From NCBI RefSeq assembly GCF_001652915.1, contig NZ_BBQI01000027.1, forward strand, positions 1 to 33,045: DNA of 33,045 nucleotides, read 5' to 3'. The DNA is from Cupriavidus sp. D384 (lineage in GTDB: Bacteria; Pseudomonadota; Gammaproteobacteria; Burkholderiales; Burkholderiaceae). The position numbers were made by a program, and so were the translations under genes. Under the pieces are notes generated by a model, which saw only the letters and a list, made by a program, of their open reading frames with translations, made no database searches and had not been told where the DNA came from. Below are positions 8,281-16,298 of this stretch, one piece after another. How positions within the stretch are numbered: position 1 is the stretch's first letter; every line of letters begins with the position of its first letter.

Positions 8281-10101
8281 ATGAGCCATTCCGCCCAAGA
8301 CAATGACATCCTGCGTTACTACGAAGCCGAGATGCGCTATCTGCGTGACGCCGGCAAGGAATTCGCGCAGGCGTTTCCGGACCGCGCCCGCATGCTCAAC
8401 ATCGATCGCGTCGGGGAGCGCGATCCTCATGTCGAGCGCCTGTTCGAGGGATTCGCGTTCCTGATGGGGCGGCTGCGGCAAAAGCTCGACGACGAATTGC
8501 CGGAGATGACGGAGGGCCTGGTCAGCATGCTGTGGCCGCATTACCTGCGGATGATTCCTTCGCTTTCGATTCTGGAACTGGCGCCAGAGCCGGCCGGGCT
8601 GCAACGCCACGAAGTGCTGCCTGCCGGCCTGGAGGTACTGTCCGATCCGATTGCCGTGGAGGGCGGGCGCGATGGCACGGGCCAGGTCGAGTGCATCTAC
8701 CGGACGACGCAGACCGTCGATCTGTATCCGCTGCGGCTGACCGATGCCGGTATCGACACGCGCGAGGACGGACGCTCGGTCGTCCGGTTGCGGATGGCGT
8801 TCCAGGGGCCGGCCACGCGCGAGCCGTTCGAGGTGCCGCGCCTGCGGATATACCTGCATGCCGACCGGCCGCTGGCGTTGGCGATGCGGGCCGCGCTGAC
8901 GGCGCCGCCGGTAGCGGTCCAGGTACGCGTACCGGGGTTCCCTGCAGACCGGCCGGGTGCCGCGCAGCCCATGGCGGGGCTGCGCATCGAACCGGCGGGA
9001 CTGGGTGCCGGCGAACGGCTCTGGCCGAAGCCGGACAATGCGTTCGGCGGCTACCAGCTGCTGCTGGAGTATTTCACGTTCCCCGAGAAGTTCATGTTCG
9101 TGGATCTGATCGGCCTGGACTTGAGCGCAATCCCACCCAGTGTCGATCACTTCGATGTGGAGGTCGTCCTGGAAAAGGCGTTGCCCGCCGACCTGCGGGT
9201 ATCGGCCGACAACTTCCGGCTGTATTGCACGCCGGTCATCAACCTGTTCGCACTGGAGGCGGACCCCGTTTCCGTGACCCACCGGGAATCCGAGTATCGC
9301 GTGCGGGCCACCGAGCGGCACGGCTGGCATGTCGAAGTCTATTCGGTGGACACGGTGCGGGGCTTCGAGGCGGCGACGGGCGAGCGATTCGAGTATGCGC
9401 CGTTCGCTGCGTTCCGTCATCGCGGCGGCATGTTGCGTCACGAGATGCCGGAGCGGTACTTCCACACCCGCGTGCGACGCGGGCCATCGGGCCGCTTCGA
9501 TACGTGGCTCGTGCTGGGCGGCCATGCCTGGGAACAGCACGACAGCCTGCCGGAGGAGACACTGTCGCTGTCGGTGACGGGCACCAATGGCATGCTGCCG
9601 CGCAAGGCGCTTGGGCAGGCCGGCATCCGGCGCATGCGCAGCGGCTTCGCCCACGTCAGCGCGGTCCGGAACCTGACCGCCCCGACCTTGCCAGTCTATC
9701 CGCCCACGCGCGACAGGTTCCACTGGCGCGTGCTGTCGCATCTGGCGCCGAACTACCTGTCGCTGCTCGATGCCGAGATGCTGCGCGGGTCGCTGGCGCT
9801 CTATGACTGGACCGATGGCGAAATGAACCGGCGCCGGATCGGCGCAATCACCGCCGTGCATCACCGGCCGCTGCGCAAGCTGGTCAAGGGCGGCTTGCTG
9901 CGTGGCGTCGAAATCGCGGTCACGGTTGACCGGACCCGCTTTGCGGGCGATGGCGATCTGGCGCTGTTTGGCGACATGCTGAATGCGTTCCTGTCGCTCT
10001 ACGCCACGCTAAACCTGTACACGCGCCTGGTCATCGTCGCCCAGCCGGATGGCGCCCGTCTGGCTTGGCCCGATAGCAAGGCCGAAGGAGCGCCATTTTG
10101 A
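8281..10101 (+). CDS. tssF: T6SS baseplate protein TssF
   Basis: The 606-residue product has the canonical TssF opening: ILRYYEAEMRYLRDAGKEFA (about residues 10-29), then the ERDPHVERLFEGFAFL stretch, and the LWPHYLRMIPSLSILEL block near residues 84-100. TssF forms the wedge of the T6SS baseplate together with TssG, TssK and TssE. Length is normal for the family. ATG 8281 follows the tssA stop by 16 bases. The stop codon at 10099-10101 overlaps the TTG start of tssG, so translation of the two wedge proteins is likely coupled. Sampled GC is 77% at 8761-8820, the highest sampled in the locus. Confidence 0.95.
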   Translation: MSHSAQDNDILRYYEAEMRYLRDAGKEFAQAFPDRARMLNIDRVGERDPHVERLFEGFAFLMGRLRQKLDDELPEMTEGLVSMLWPHYLRMIPSLSILELAPEPAGLQRHEVLPAGLEVLSDPIAVEGGRDGTGQVECIYRTTQTVDLYPLRLTDAGIDTREDGRSVVRLRMAFQGPATREPFEVPRLRIYLHADRPLALAMRAALTAPPVAVQVRVPGFPADRPGAAQPMAGLRIEPAGLGAGERLWPKPDNAFGGYQLLLEYFTFPEKFMFVDLIGLDLSAIPPSVDHFDVEVVLEKALPADLRVSADNFRLYCTPVINLFALEADPVSVTHRESEYRVRATERHGWHVEVYSVDTVRGFEAATGERFEYAPFAAFRHRGGMLRHEMPERYFHTRVRRGPSGRFDTWLVLGGHAWEQHDSLPEETLSLSVTGTNGMLPRKALGQAGIRRMRSGFAHVSAVRNLTAPTLPVYPPTRDRFHWRVLSHLAPNYLSLLDAEMLRGSLALYDWTDGEMNRRRIGAITAVHHRPLRKLVKGGLLRGVEIAVTVDRTRFAGDGDLALFGDMLNAFLSLYATLNLYTRLVIVAQPDGARLAWPDSKAEGAPF

Positions 10102-11186
10102 GGCAGGTCGAAGACCACGCGAAGGCCGGTGGACGGCTGCTGGCTGCGTTGCTGGCCAATGCGCCCCGGATGAATTTTTTACGCTTTTGCGAACTGATCG
10201 AACTGGCGGCCCCCGATCATCCCCCTTTGGGCTCCACAAACCGGCTTGCCGACGATCCGGTGCGGTTCCGGTCTGCGGCGCAGCTTGGCTTTCCGGGGCG
10301 CGAGATGGCAGCGGTCGAGCAGGATGCCGGCGGGCTGGGTGACGTGCCCACAGTGCGAACGACATTTATCGGGCTATATGGCGTGGATGCGTTCATGCCA
10401 TCGTATTTCGTCGATGAAATCGCGCAGCGTCGCGATGGCGCCGAGCCGTTGGCCGCGTTTCTGGACCTGTTCCATCACCGGATGGTGACGCAGTTCTACC
10501 GTGTGGCAAGCAAGTATCGGTATCCGGTTGGCTTCCGGCGCGGGGGGCGCGACAAGACTTCGCAATGTCTGTTGAGCCTGGTGGGCCTGGGCATCGGCGA
10601 GCCGGACGTACGACGAATCGTAGAAACGCCAAAGCTGCTGTCGATGCTGGGCCTCGCCGGCCAGCGGACACGCACGGCCGAGGGGTTGGCCGGCGTATTG
10701 CGGCACGCTGTGCCGGACGCTTGTATCAAGGTGGAGGAGTTTCACCCGGTTTGGGTTCGCGTCGATGACCCGCGCGACCAGGACGTGCAGCGCGCCCAGC
10801 CGCTTGGCGACCACTGCGTGCTGGGACGCGGTTTCGTGGATCGGACCAATACCGTCCGCGTGGTGCTGGTGCCGCAGACCGGCGAGGCGGTGCTCGGGCT
10901 GCTGCCAGGCGGAGCGATGCATCGCGCGGTGCTGGCGTTGCTGGGCTTCTATCTTGGATACGCGGTCCAGGCGTGCCTGGAAATGCACGTACTGCCCGCA
11001 CTGATGCCCGCGCCCCGGCTCAATGCCGGGGATGTCAGGCTGGGCTACTCGATGCAGCTTCAGCCCGTCAAAGACACGCAGCGGGCCGCTACGGCTGCAG
11101 GCAGGCTGACCCGCGTGCAGCTTGGAACGTGGACGGGTCACCGACCCACGCACCATGGAATGCGCCCCTTGCAAGCAATTTCTTAA
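10098..11186 (+). CDS. tssG: T6SS baseplate protein TssG
   Basis: The 362-residue product carries the TssG hallmarks: NFLRFCELIEL near residues 24-34, VRFRSAAQLGFPGREMA at about 51-67, and the GLYGVDAFMPSYFVDEIAQR block at about 93-112. TssG pairs with TssF in the baseplate wedge. The start is a TTG at 10098 that overlaps the tssF stop, with AAGGAG at 10085-10090 seven bases upstream. No in-frame ATG gives a better start. tssJ begins 25 bases after the stop. The gene is intact and of normal family length. Confidence 0.93.
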   Translation: MRQVEDHAKAGGRLLAALLANAPRMNFLRFCELIELAAPDHPPLGSTNRLADDPVRFRSAAQLGFPGREMAAVEQDAGGLGDVPTVRTTFIGLYGVDAFMPSYFVDEIAQRRDGAEPLAAFLDLFHHRMVTQFYRVASKYRYPVGFRRGGRDKTSQCLLSLVGLGIGEPDVRRIVETPKLLSMLGLAGQRTRTAEGLAGVLRHAVPDACIKVEEFHPVWVRVDDPRDQDVQRAQPLGDHCVLGRGFVDRTNTVRVVLVPQTGEAVLGLLPGGAMHRAVLALLGFYLGYAVQACLEMHVLPALMPAPRLNAGDVRLGYSMQLQPVKDTQRAATAAGRLTRVQLGTWTGHRPTHHGMRPLQAIS

Positions 11187-11211
11187 CGTATGGGATAGGA
11201 GGCAGGGCACG

Positions 11212-11718
11212 ATGCGATGTCTGATGCGCAGTGCATTGGTCGCGCTGGCCAGCGCCGGGCTGGTTGGATGCGGAGTGGGGCAGGCGGTCAAGGACGGCAC
11301 CGTCGACGCGGCGAAATGGGCGTTCACGAGCCAGGTGAAGACCATGAATCTCGACCTCGCCGGCCGGTCGTCCGTGAATCCCGATGCCGCCGGCAAGTCG
11401 CTGTCGACGGTCGTGCGGTTCTATCAACTCAAGGACGCGCAGCGGTTCGAGCAATCGAGCTACGAGCAACTGCAGGCCAATGACGTGGAATGGCTGAAGC
11501 CGGACCTGCTCGCCACGGGGGATGTCGTGCTGCGCCCGGGCGCGGCCGCCAGCATCAGCGAGCCGATGAAGGACGGCAGCGAATACGTTGGCGTGGTGGC
11601 GTTCTTCCGGGACACTGGCGGCGATGCGGTGTGGAAACTCGTCATCCCGCGAAAACAATGGAAGAAAAGCGACCCGGTCAGGATCGAGGTGCGCGGCAAT
11701 ACGCTCGAAATGACTTAG
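11212..11718 (+). CDS. tssJ: T6SS outer-membrane lipoprotein TssJ
   Basis: The 168-residue product starts at ATG 11212, behind AGGAGG at 11197-11202. This start gives a compact lipoprotein signal peptide ending in the lipobox LVGC at residues 17-20, with the lipidated cysteine at Cys20. The upstream in-frame start would lie inside tssG and bury the signal peptide. The mature part has the TssJ beta-sandwich character: STVVRFYQLKD at about 64-74, and the YVGVVAFFRD stretch after the LRPGA loop. TssJ anchors the TssM periplasmic domain to the outer membrane. It is the last recognised tss gene on this side of the locus. No clear terminator was found in the 54 bases after it. Confidence 0.9.
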   Translation: MRCLMRSALVALASAGLVGCGVGQAVKDGTVDAAKWAFTSQVKTMNLDLAGRSSVNPDAAGKSLSTVVRFYQLKDAQRFEQSSYEQLQANDVEWLKPDLLATGDVVLRPGAAASISEPMKDGSEYVGVVAFFRDTGGDAVWKLVIPRKQWKKSDPVRIEVRGNTLEMT

Positions 11719-11772
11719 CAGCCGCTGAAACAGTGGGACAATAGCGCCCGATTTCCCCACCAGTACTGCCTC

Positions 11773-12519
11773 ATGACCCCACCCCTGCCCGGGAGCTGGA
11801 TTCCCGTTCGCAAGGATTTTGTCGATCCGTCCGCCACCCGCTGCCATGCGCGCAGCGCCCTGGGTGGCCGGCATCATGGCTTTCCGGAAGGCCATGCCTG
11901 GATCCTGCGCGGTCCGGATGGTCACGAATACCCGTTTGGCCTGGAATGTGCGCGCGCCGCGCTGGCCGTGCCCGGCATGCTCGACCAGGTGCCTGACTAC
12001 ACCGAGCGCGATGCGGTCAAGCGCGTGGATGCCGCGTTTGCCGATCTGCCGCGCCGCAAGCCCACGGCGGCAGAGCTGGAGCTGCAGCGCCGCAATTTCG
12101 CCACGCGATATGTGGTGCTGCGCATGGAGAAGGTGGCCGGCGTGCCGCGCGTACAGCCGACCGTGCGGTTTCCCGCGCTGGAAGGGCTGTACCAGCAGAT
12201 CGTGGCCGGACGGCCACTGTCGCATGCGCAGGTGCAGCGCGTGCTAGCAATCGAGCGTGGCGCGGCCACGCCGCCAAAGCTCAAGGCGCTGAACCTGCTC
12301 GATGTCTACACGGCGCACGTCAAGCTGCAATGGTTGACGGCCAGCGCCAATCGCGAGGATCGCATACGTTTTCTGCGCAGCCTGCATGACTGGCTGGCCA
12401 GACATCTGGTGCTGTCCGCCGCGCAGATCGAGGCGGCCGGCATTGTCATGCATCCGCACGCGTTCCGTTCCGCCTGGCCGAAGGAAGGCGAACCGGGCGG
12501 CCCCGGCGAATTGTTCTGA
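11773..12519 (+). CDS. Protein of unknown function, 248 residues
   Basis: I do not recognise this family. The product starts at ATG 11773 with no good ribosome site. It has no signal peptide or membrane segment. Its first 65 residues contain clustered Cys and His (RCHAR at about 23-27, GRHHGFPEGHAW at about 32-43, LECARAAL at about 57-64), which might bind a metal. A middle stretch of about residues 78-160 is strongly charged and helical. High GC and normal codon use support it as a real gene. It lies 54 bases after tssJ in the same direction but need not belong to the T6SS, because the gene that follows is a peptidase. Confidence 0.6.
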   Translation: MTPPLPGSWIPVRKDFVDPSATRCHARSALGGRHHGFPEGHAWILRGPDGHEYPFGLECARAALAVPGMLDQVPDYTERDAVKRVDAAFADLPRRKPTAAELELQRRNFATRYVVLRMEKVAGVPRVQPTVRFPALEGLYQQIVAGRPLSHAQVQRVLAIERGAATPPKLKALNLLDVYTAHVKLQWLTASANREDRIRFLRSLHDWLARHLVLSAAQIEAAGIVMHPHAFRSAWPKEGEPGGPGELF

Positions 12520-12616
12520 AGCGGTTCTGCAGCCGTCGCCCAAGACCGCTGGCATCGGACGGGCGATTGGCGTTACATTGGGCGTATCTTCACCCGGCCC
12601 AGGCCAACTCCCCGCC

Positions 12617-13717
12617 ATGCCTGCCAGTCCGATGTCGCCCGTTGCGCGCCAGTTCGCGCGCAGCTACGCCGAAGCCCGCCAGAAGTTTATCGATGCCGCG
12701 CATGGTTGCGGCGCCACGCTGACCGAGTTTCCCCACCCGACCGAAGTCGGGCGTGACGGCGAGACGCTGGCCATGGACGTCGCCTGGCTCGGGGCATCCG
12801 ACGCGACACGCGTGCTGATGGTGACATCGGGCACGCACGGCGCCGAGGGCTTCTGCGGATCGGGCGCCCAGGTGGCCATGCTGCACGATACCGGGCTGCA
12901 TGCCGATTGCCGCCGCGCCGGTTGGGCACTGATGCTCGTGCATGCGGTGAACCCCTACGGGTTTTCGCACCTGCGCCGCGTCAACGAGGACAACGTCGAC
13001 CTGAATCGTAATTTCATGGATTTCGACCGGCCCTTGCCGTTGAATCCTGCCTATGCCGAAGTGGCGCCGCTGCTGCTGCCGGCGCAATGGCCGCCGTCCT
13101 GCGACGAACACACCGCGCTGATGAAGGCCGTGGCCCAGAAGGGGATGGACTGGTATCAGGCCGCCGTCAGCGCGGGCCAGTACCAGGACGCCGCCGGCAT
13201 GTTCTTTGGCGGCCAGAAGGCCACATGGAGCAACTACACGCTGCGGCGCATCCTGGCCCGGTTCGGCGCGGGCCGCACGGTGCTGCGCTGGATCGACGTG
13301 CATACGGGCCTGGGCCCGTGGGGCTATGGCGAACCAATCTACATGGGGCCGGACGCACCGGTTCAGCTGGGCCGGACACGGGCGATCTGGGGCGGCAGCG
13401 TCACATCGATCTACGACGGCTCGTCCACGTCGGCCAATCTCACCGGCCTGGCGTGGCAGGCGGTGCCGCAGACCCTGCCATCGATCGACTATGCTGGCAT
13501 AGCACTCGAATTCGGCACGTTGCCGCTGGCCGAAGTGCTGGACGCCTTGCGCGGCGATCACTGGCTGCACGTGCATCCGGAGGCCGACGAGAACCAGCGC
13601 GCGCTGATCAAGCAGACGGTATGGAACGCGTTCTACGGCGATACCGACGACTGGCGCGAGGGCGTGGTGGCACAGGTGACCGAGGCCGTGCGCAAGGCTC
13701 TTGCCTCCGCCCCGTAG
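12617..13717 (+). CDS. M14-like metallopeptidase, DUF2817 family
   Basis: The 366-residue product belongs to the DUF2817 branch of M14-type carboxypeptidase-like proteins. The zinc-binding pair is His74 and Glu77 in GTHGAEG. Substrate-binding DLNRNF lies at 128-133, and a later WIDVHTGLGPWG supplies the third His ligand. The start ATG 12617 puts the family-like stretch at a normal distance. An upstream in-frame extension to 12386 exists but overlaps the previous gene. No signal peptide is seen, so it is probably cytoplasmic. The substrate is unknown; peptides or amide-linked small molecules are possible. It converges on the LysR gene, and a 10-bp perfect-stem hairpin lies between them. Confidence 0.8.
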   Translation: MPASPMSPVARQFARSYAEARQKFIDAAHGCGATLTEFPHPTEVGRDGETLAMDVAWLGASDATRVLMVTSGTHGAEGFCGSGAQVAMLHDTGLHADCRRAGWALMLVHAVNPYGFSHLRRVNEDNVDLNRNFMDFDRPLPLNPAYAEVAPLLLPAQWPPSCDEHTALMKAVAQKGMDWYQAAVSAGQYQDAAGMFFGGQKATWSNYTLRRILARFGAGRTVLRWIDVHTGLGPWGYGEPIYMGPDAPVQLGRTRAIWGGSVTSIYDGSSTSANLTGLAWQAVPQTLPSIDYAGIALEFGTLPLAEVLDALRGDHWLHVHPEADENQRALIKQTVWNAFYGDTDDWREGVVAQVTEAVRKALASAP

Positions 13718-13757
13718 CCGCCACTGTCATGCGCGGCGTTCGTCCGTCCCCCGAAAT

Positions 13758-13787
13758 GCCGGTGCCTGACCGGACCTAGGCACCGGC
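13758..13787. terminator. Hairpin between convergent genes
   Basis: GCCGGTGCCT (13758-13767) and AGGCACCGGC (13778-13787) form a perfect 10-bp stem around a 10-base loop. It sits 40 bases after the peptidase stop and overlaps the last codons of the LysR gene. No T run follows on either strand, so it may slow or end transcription from both sides only with help. Confidence 0.5.
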
Positions 13788-14678
13788 GCCGCTTTCCTCG
13801 ATCAGCCATTGACGGAATGCGCGCGCCGCCGCCGGTTCGGCGCGGTCGCGCGGCCAGACCACGTAGTAGCCGCCGCCCAGCGACGCACTGGCGTCGCAGG
13901 CGCGCACCAGCAGGCCCGCCGCCAGGCAGCGGTCGATCATATGGCGCCACGCCAGCACGATGCCCTGGCCTTCTATAGCCATCTGCACCAGCACAGGATA
14001 GGTATTGGCAACCAGCTCGCGCTCGAAGCGGGTTTCGCGCAGGCCATTGCGCCCGAACCACGCCTGCCACGACATCCAGATGCGCTGGGCATCCTCCAGC
14101 ACCAGCAGCGATTCCTTCGGCAGATCCGAGACCTTCAGCACGCGGCCGCCCAGGTACGACGGCGCGCAGACCGGAAAGACTTCCTCGTCGTAGAGCCGTT
14201 GCGCGGCAATGCCGCTGGGCGCACCTTCGCGCAGGTAATACAGGCCGACATCGAAATCGGTGCCGGACAGCGACGCCAGGCTGTCGTTGACCACCAATCG
14301 CACGTGGAAGTCCGGATGCCGGGCCCGGAACGCCGCCAGGCGCGGTGTGAGCCAGAGCACCGCCACGCCGGACGAGCAGGCCACGGTCAGCTCGACCTGG
14401 CCCTTGCGCTTCATCACGTCCTCGGTGGCTTCGGCGCAGCGCACCAGCAGCCGTTGCACCTGTTCGGCGTATTGCTGGCCGCTGACGGTCAGCCGCAGCG
14501 CGCGCGGCTCTCGCACGAACAGCTTCTTGCCCAGGAATCGCTCAAGCTGGGCCACCTGGCGGCTGATGGCGCTTTGCGTGAGATGGAGTTCGGCTGCGGC
14601 CTTGGTGAAACTGCCATGGCGCATCGCGGATTCGAACGCGACCAGGCAGGGCAATGGGGGCAGGGGGGTGATGCGCAT
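13776..14678 (-). CDS. LysR-family transcriptional regulator (GcvA-like)
   Basis: The product has 300 residues from ATG 14678. It opens with the LysR helix-turn-helix: LVAFESAMRHGSFTKAAAEL, then HLTQSAISRQVAQLE. An effector-binding domain of two periplasmic-binding-protein-like halves follows. The opening PLPPLPCLVAFESAMRHGSF is typical of the GcvA branch. A TTG start at 14726 would add 16 residues, but a TATTAT -10-like sequence lies at 14714-14719 (- strand), inside that extension, so ATG 14678 is preferred. No gene is transcribed divergently next to it, so its target is unclear; the neighbouring peptidase gene converges on it. It is probably autoregulated like most of its family. Confidence 0.85.
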   Translation of the reverse strand: MRITPLPPLPCLVAFESAMRHGSFTKAAAELHLTQSAISRQVAQLERFLGKKLFVREPRALRLTVSGQQYAEQVQRLLVRCAEATEDVMKRKGQVELTVACSSGVAVLWLTPRLAAFRARHPDFHVRLVVNDSLASLSGTDFDVGLYYLREGAPSGIAAQRLYDEEVFPVCAPSYLGGRVLKVSDLPKESLLVLEDAQRIWMSWQAWFGRNGLRETRFERELVANTYPVLVQMAIEGQGIVLAWRHMIDRCLAAGLLVRACDASASLGGGYYVVWPRDRAEPAAARAFRQWLIEESGAGA

Positions 14679-14814
14679 CGGGGCAGGCGTCTTGTTGGCA
14701 GGTGTTGCTGCCAATAATAGACGCAAGCCTTATGCCAGAGGGGATGTGTTTCTGCGCTGCCGTGCATGGCAGACGAAGCAGAGGGCGGGCATCTCAAGAC
14801 GCGAGGTCTTCGAT

Positions 14815-14874
14815 TTGAACCGCCGTGCCCTCTCCCCCAGCCCCTCTCCCGCAGGCGGGAGAGGGGAGCAAACC
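14815..14874 (+). repeat. Dispersed palindromic element, copy A
   Basis: This 60-base element starts TTGAACCGCCG, passes through a pyrimidine-rich part and ends in a near-perfect hairpin. CCCCTCTCCCGC (14841-14852) and GCGGGAGAGGGG (14855-14866) form a 12-bp stem with only AG between them, followed by the tail AGCAAACC. The same layout recurs at 26197-26257 (copy B) and, inverted, at 14986-15037 and 26119-26171. On the - strand it may also act as a terminator after the amidohydrolase gene. Confidence 0.8.
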
Positions 14875-14969
14875 GATGGTTGTCTCCGCTCCCTGATCCA
14901 TGGAAATGGGGAGCAAACCGATGGTTGTCTCCGCTCCCTGATCGATGGAAAAGGGGAGCAAACCGATGG
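14863..14969. repeat. 45-bp tandem repeat, two full units plus 17 bases
   Basis: Units run 14863-14907 and 14908-14952, with a partial third at 14953-14969. Each begins GGGGAGCAAACCGATGG. The two full units differ at two positions (C/G near TGATCC and T/A at the end). Each unit keeps the tail of the palindromic element (GGGGAGCAAACC) and a CTCC…GGGGAG pairing, so the array looks like a partial amplification of copy A. Confidence 0.85.
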
Positions 14970-14985
14970 CGGCGGTCTCGCCTGT

Positions 14986-15037
14986 GGTCGTCTCCTCTCT
15001 CCCATTGATGGGAGAGGAGCGGGGGAGAGGGCGGGCT
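14986..15037 (-). repeat. Dispersed palindromic element, copy C (inverted)
   Basis: Read on the - strand, this has the pyrimidine-rich lead, a CTCTCCCAT/ATGGGAGAG stem with a two-base centre, and the tail GGAGACGACC. It faces copy A across the tandem repeat and lies 10 bases after the amidohydrolase stop, where it could act as that gene's terminator. It is more diverged than copies A and B. Confidence 0.6.
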
Positions 15038-15047
15038 TGTCGTGGCC

Positions 15048-16274
15048 TTACGCCGCGTGGATCTTGCCTGCCTGCATCACCAGTTCGATGCGCGATGCCG
15101 GCCCGGCCAGCACCTCGATGTCCTGCAGCGGGTCGCCGTCGACCACCAGCACGTCGGCAATTGCGCCGGCCTTGACCACGCCAAGCTCGCCGTCGCGCTG
15201 CAGGATTTCGGCTGCAATCGACGTGGCCGAGCGCACCGCTTCCGCGTTGCCCAGCAGTTCGGCGCGGATGCGGAATTCCTCGGACTGGTACTGGTGCATC
15301 TCGCCCAGCAGGTCGGACCCGAAGCCCATCGGCACGCCGGCTTCGGCATAGATCGCCAGCGAATCGCGGCCGGCCTGGCGCACGGTTTCGATCTTGGCGA
15401 CGGAGTCGGCCGGCAGGCCAAGGCGGGCGCCATCGCGGGCCAGGGCGTCGTAGGTGATCAGCGTCGGCACCACATAGGCGCCATGCTCGCGCATCACGCG
15501 GGCGGCTGCGGCATCCACGAGGTTGCCGTGCTCGATGGTACGCACGCCGCAGCGGATGGCGCGGGTGATCGCACGGCCCGTGTAGGCGTGGGCCATCACG
15601 TAGGTCTGCGCGGCCTCGGCTTCGGCCACGATGGCGCGGATCTCGTCCTCGCTGTACTGGGTGTTGCCGATGGGGTCGGTGGGCGACGCCACGCCACCTG
15701 ACGCCATGATCTTGATCTGCGTGGCGCCTTTCTGGATTTCCTCGCGCACGGCCAGTCGCACTGCGTCCACGCCGTCGGCCACGCGGGCGATGGCACCGGC
15801 CCGGAATGCGCACGAGCATGGCTCCAGCGTGTCGGAGCGTGGCCGGAAGTCGCCATGTCCGCCGGTCTGCGACAGTGCCTTGCCCGACGGGAAGATGCGT
15901 GGCCCCGGGATCAGGCCCGTAGCCACGGCCTGCGACAGGCCCCAGTCGGCGCCACCGGCATCGCGCACCGTGGTGAAACCGCGTTCGAGCATGCCGCGCA
16001 TGATGGGCATGGCGCGGAAGGCCACCAGCACGTTGGGCTGCACCGCGTTCAGGCCCAGGTTTGCCAGCGACGCCAGCACGTGCACGTGCAGGTCGATCAG
16101 GCCCGGCATCACGGTCTTGCCGGTCACGTCGATGACCCTGGCCTGTGGTGCGTGTATCGGCGACGCGCTGACGTCGACGATACGCTCGCCGTCGATCAGC
16201 ACATCATGGCGCGGCAGCAGGGCGCCGCGAACGGGGTCGAGGACGTTGCCGCCCTGAAGCAGAATCTGGGTCAT
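15048..16274 (-). CDS. Metal-dependent amidohydrolase (prolidase/imidazolonepropionase-like)
   Basis: The 408-residue product shows the complete binuclear amidohydrolase signature: HVH at 63-65 in PGLIDLHVH, a carbamylation-type Lys188 in QIKIMASGG, His229 in MAHAY, His249 in TIEHGN, and Asp321 in GFGSD. These are family ligands that hydrolyse amide or ester bonds in small molecules. Close family types include Xaa-Pro or Xaa-Arg dipeptidases and some organophosphate or ochratoxin hydrolases; the real substrate cannot be read from the sequence. No signal peptide is seen, so it acts in the cytoplasm. It lies 24 bases after an MFS symporter gene and is probably co-transcribed with it, so the symporter likely brings in its substrate or a related acid. 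It is the last gene of the - strand run. Confidence 0.85.
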   Translation of the reverse strand: MTQILLQGGNVLDPVRGALLPRHDVLIDGERIVDVSASPIHAPQARVIDVTGKTVMPGLIDLHVHVLASLANLGLNAVQPNVLVAFRAMPIMRGMLERGFTTVRDAGGADWGLSQAVATGLIPGPRIFPSGKALSQTGGHGDFRPRSDTLEPCSCAFRAGAIARVADGVDAVRLAVREEIQKGATQIKIMASGGVASPTDPIGNTQYSEDEIRAIVAEAEAAQTYVMAHAYTGRAITRAIRCGVRTIEHGNLVDAAAARVMREHGAYVVPTLITYDALARDGARLGLPADSVAKIETVRQAGRDSLAIYAEAGVPMGFGSDLLGEMHQYQSEEFRIRAELLGNAEAVRSATSIAAEILQRDGELGVVKAGAIADVLVVDGDPLQDIEVLAGPASRIELVMQAGKIHAA

Positions 16275-16298
16275 CGTGGGGTATGTCTGGACGACGGG

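Larger units (their letters stand above)
14679..15047. other. Intergenic region with repeats upstream of the LysR gene
   Basis: This 369-base gap lies between the LysR start and the 3' end of the amidohydrolase gene. It contains a possible LysR -10 element (14714-14719, - strand, TATTAT). Copy A of a palindromic element, a 45-bp tandem repeat and an inverted copy C follow, each listed separately. I see no coding sequence in it. A reading frame does stay open through the tandem repeat, because the unit is 15 codons long. Confidence 0.7.

Noticed and set aside
14863..14969. The 45-bp repeats as a CRISPR array
   Set aside because: Units are directly adjacent with no spacers, and no cas genes are present.
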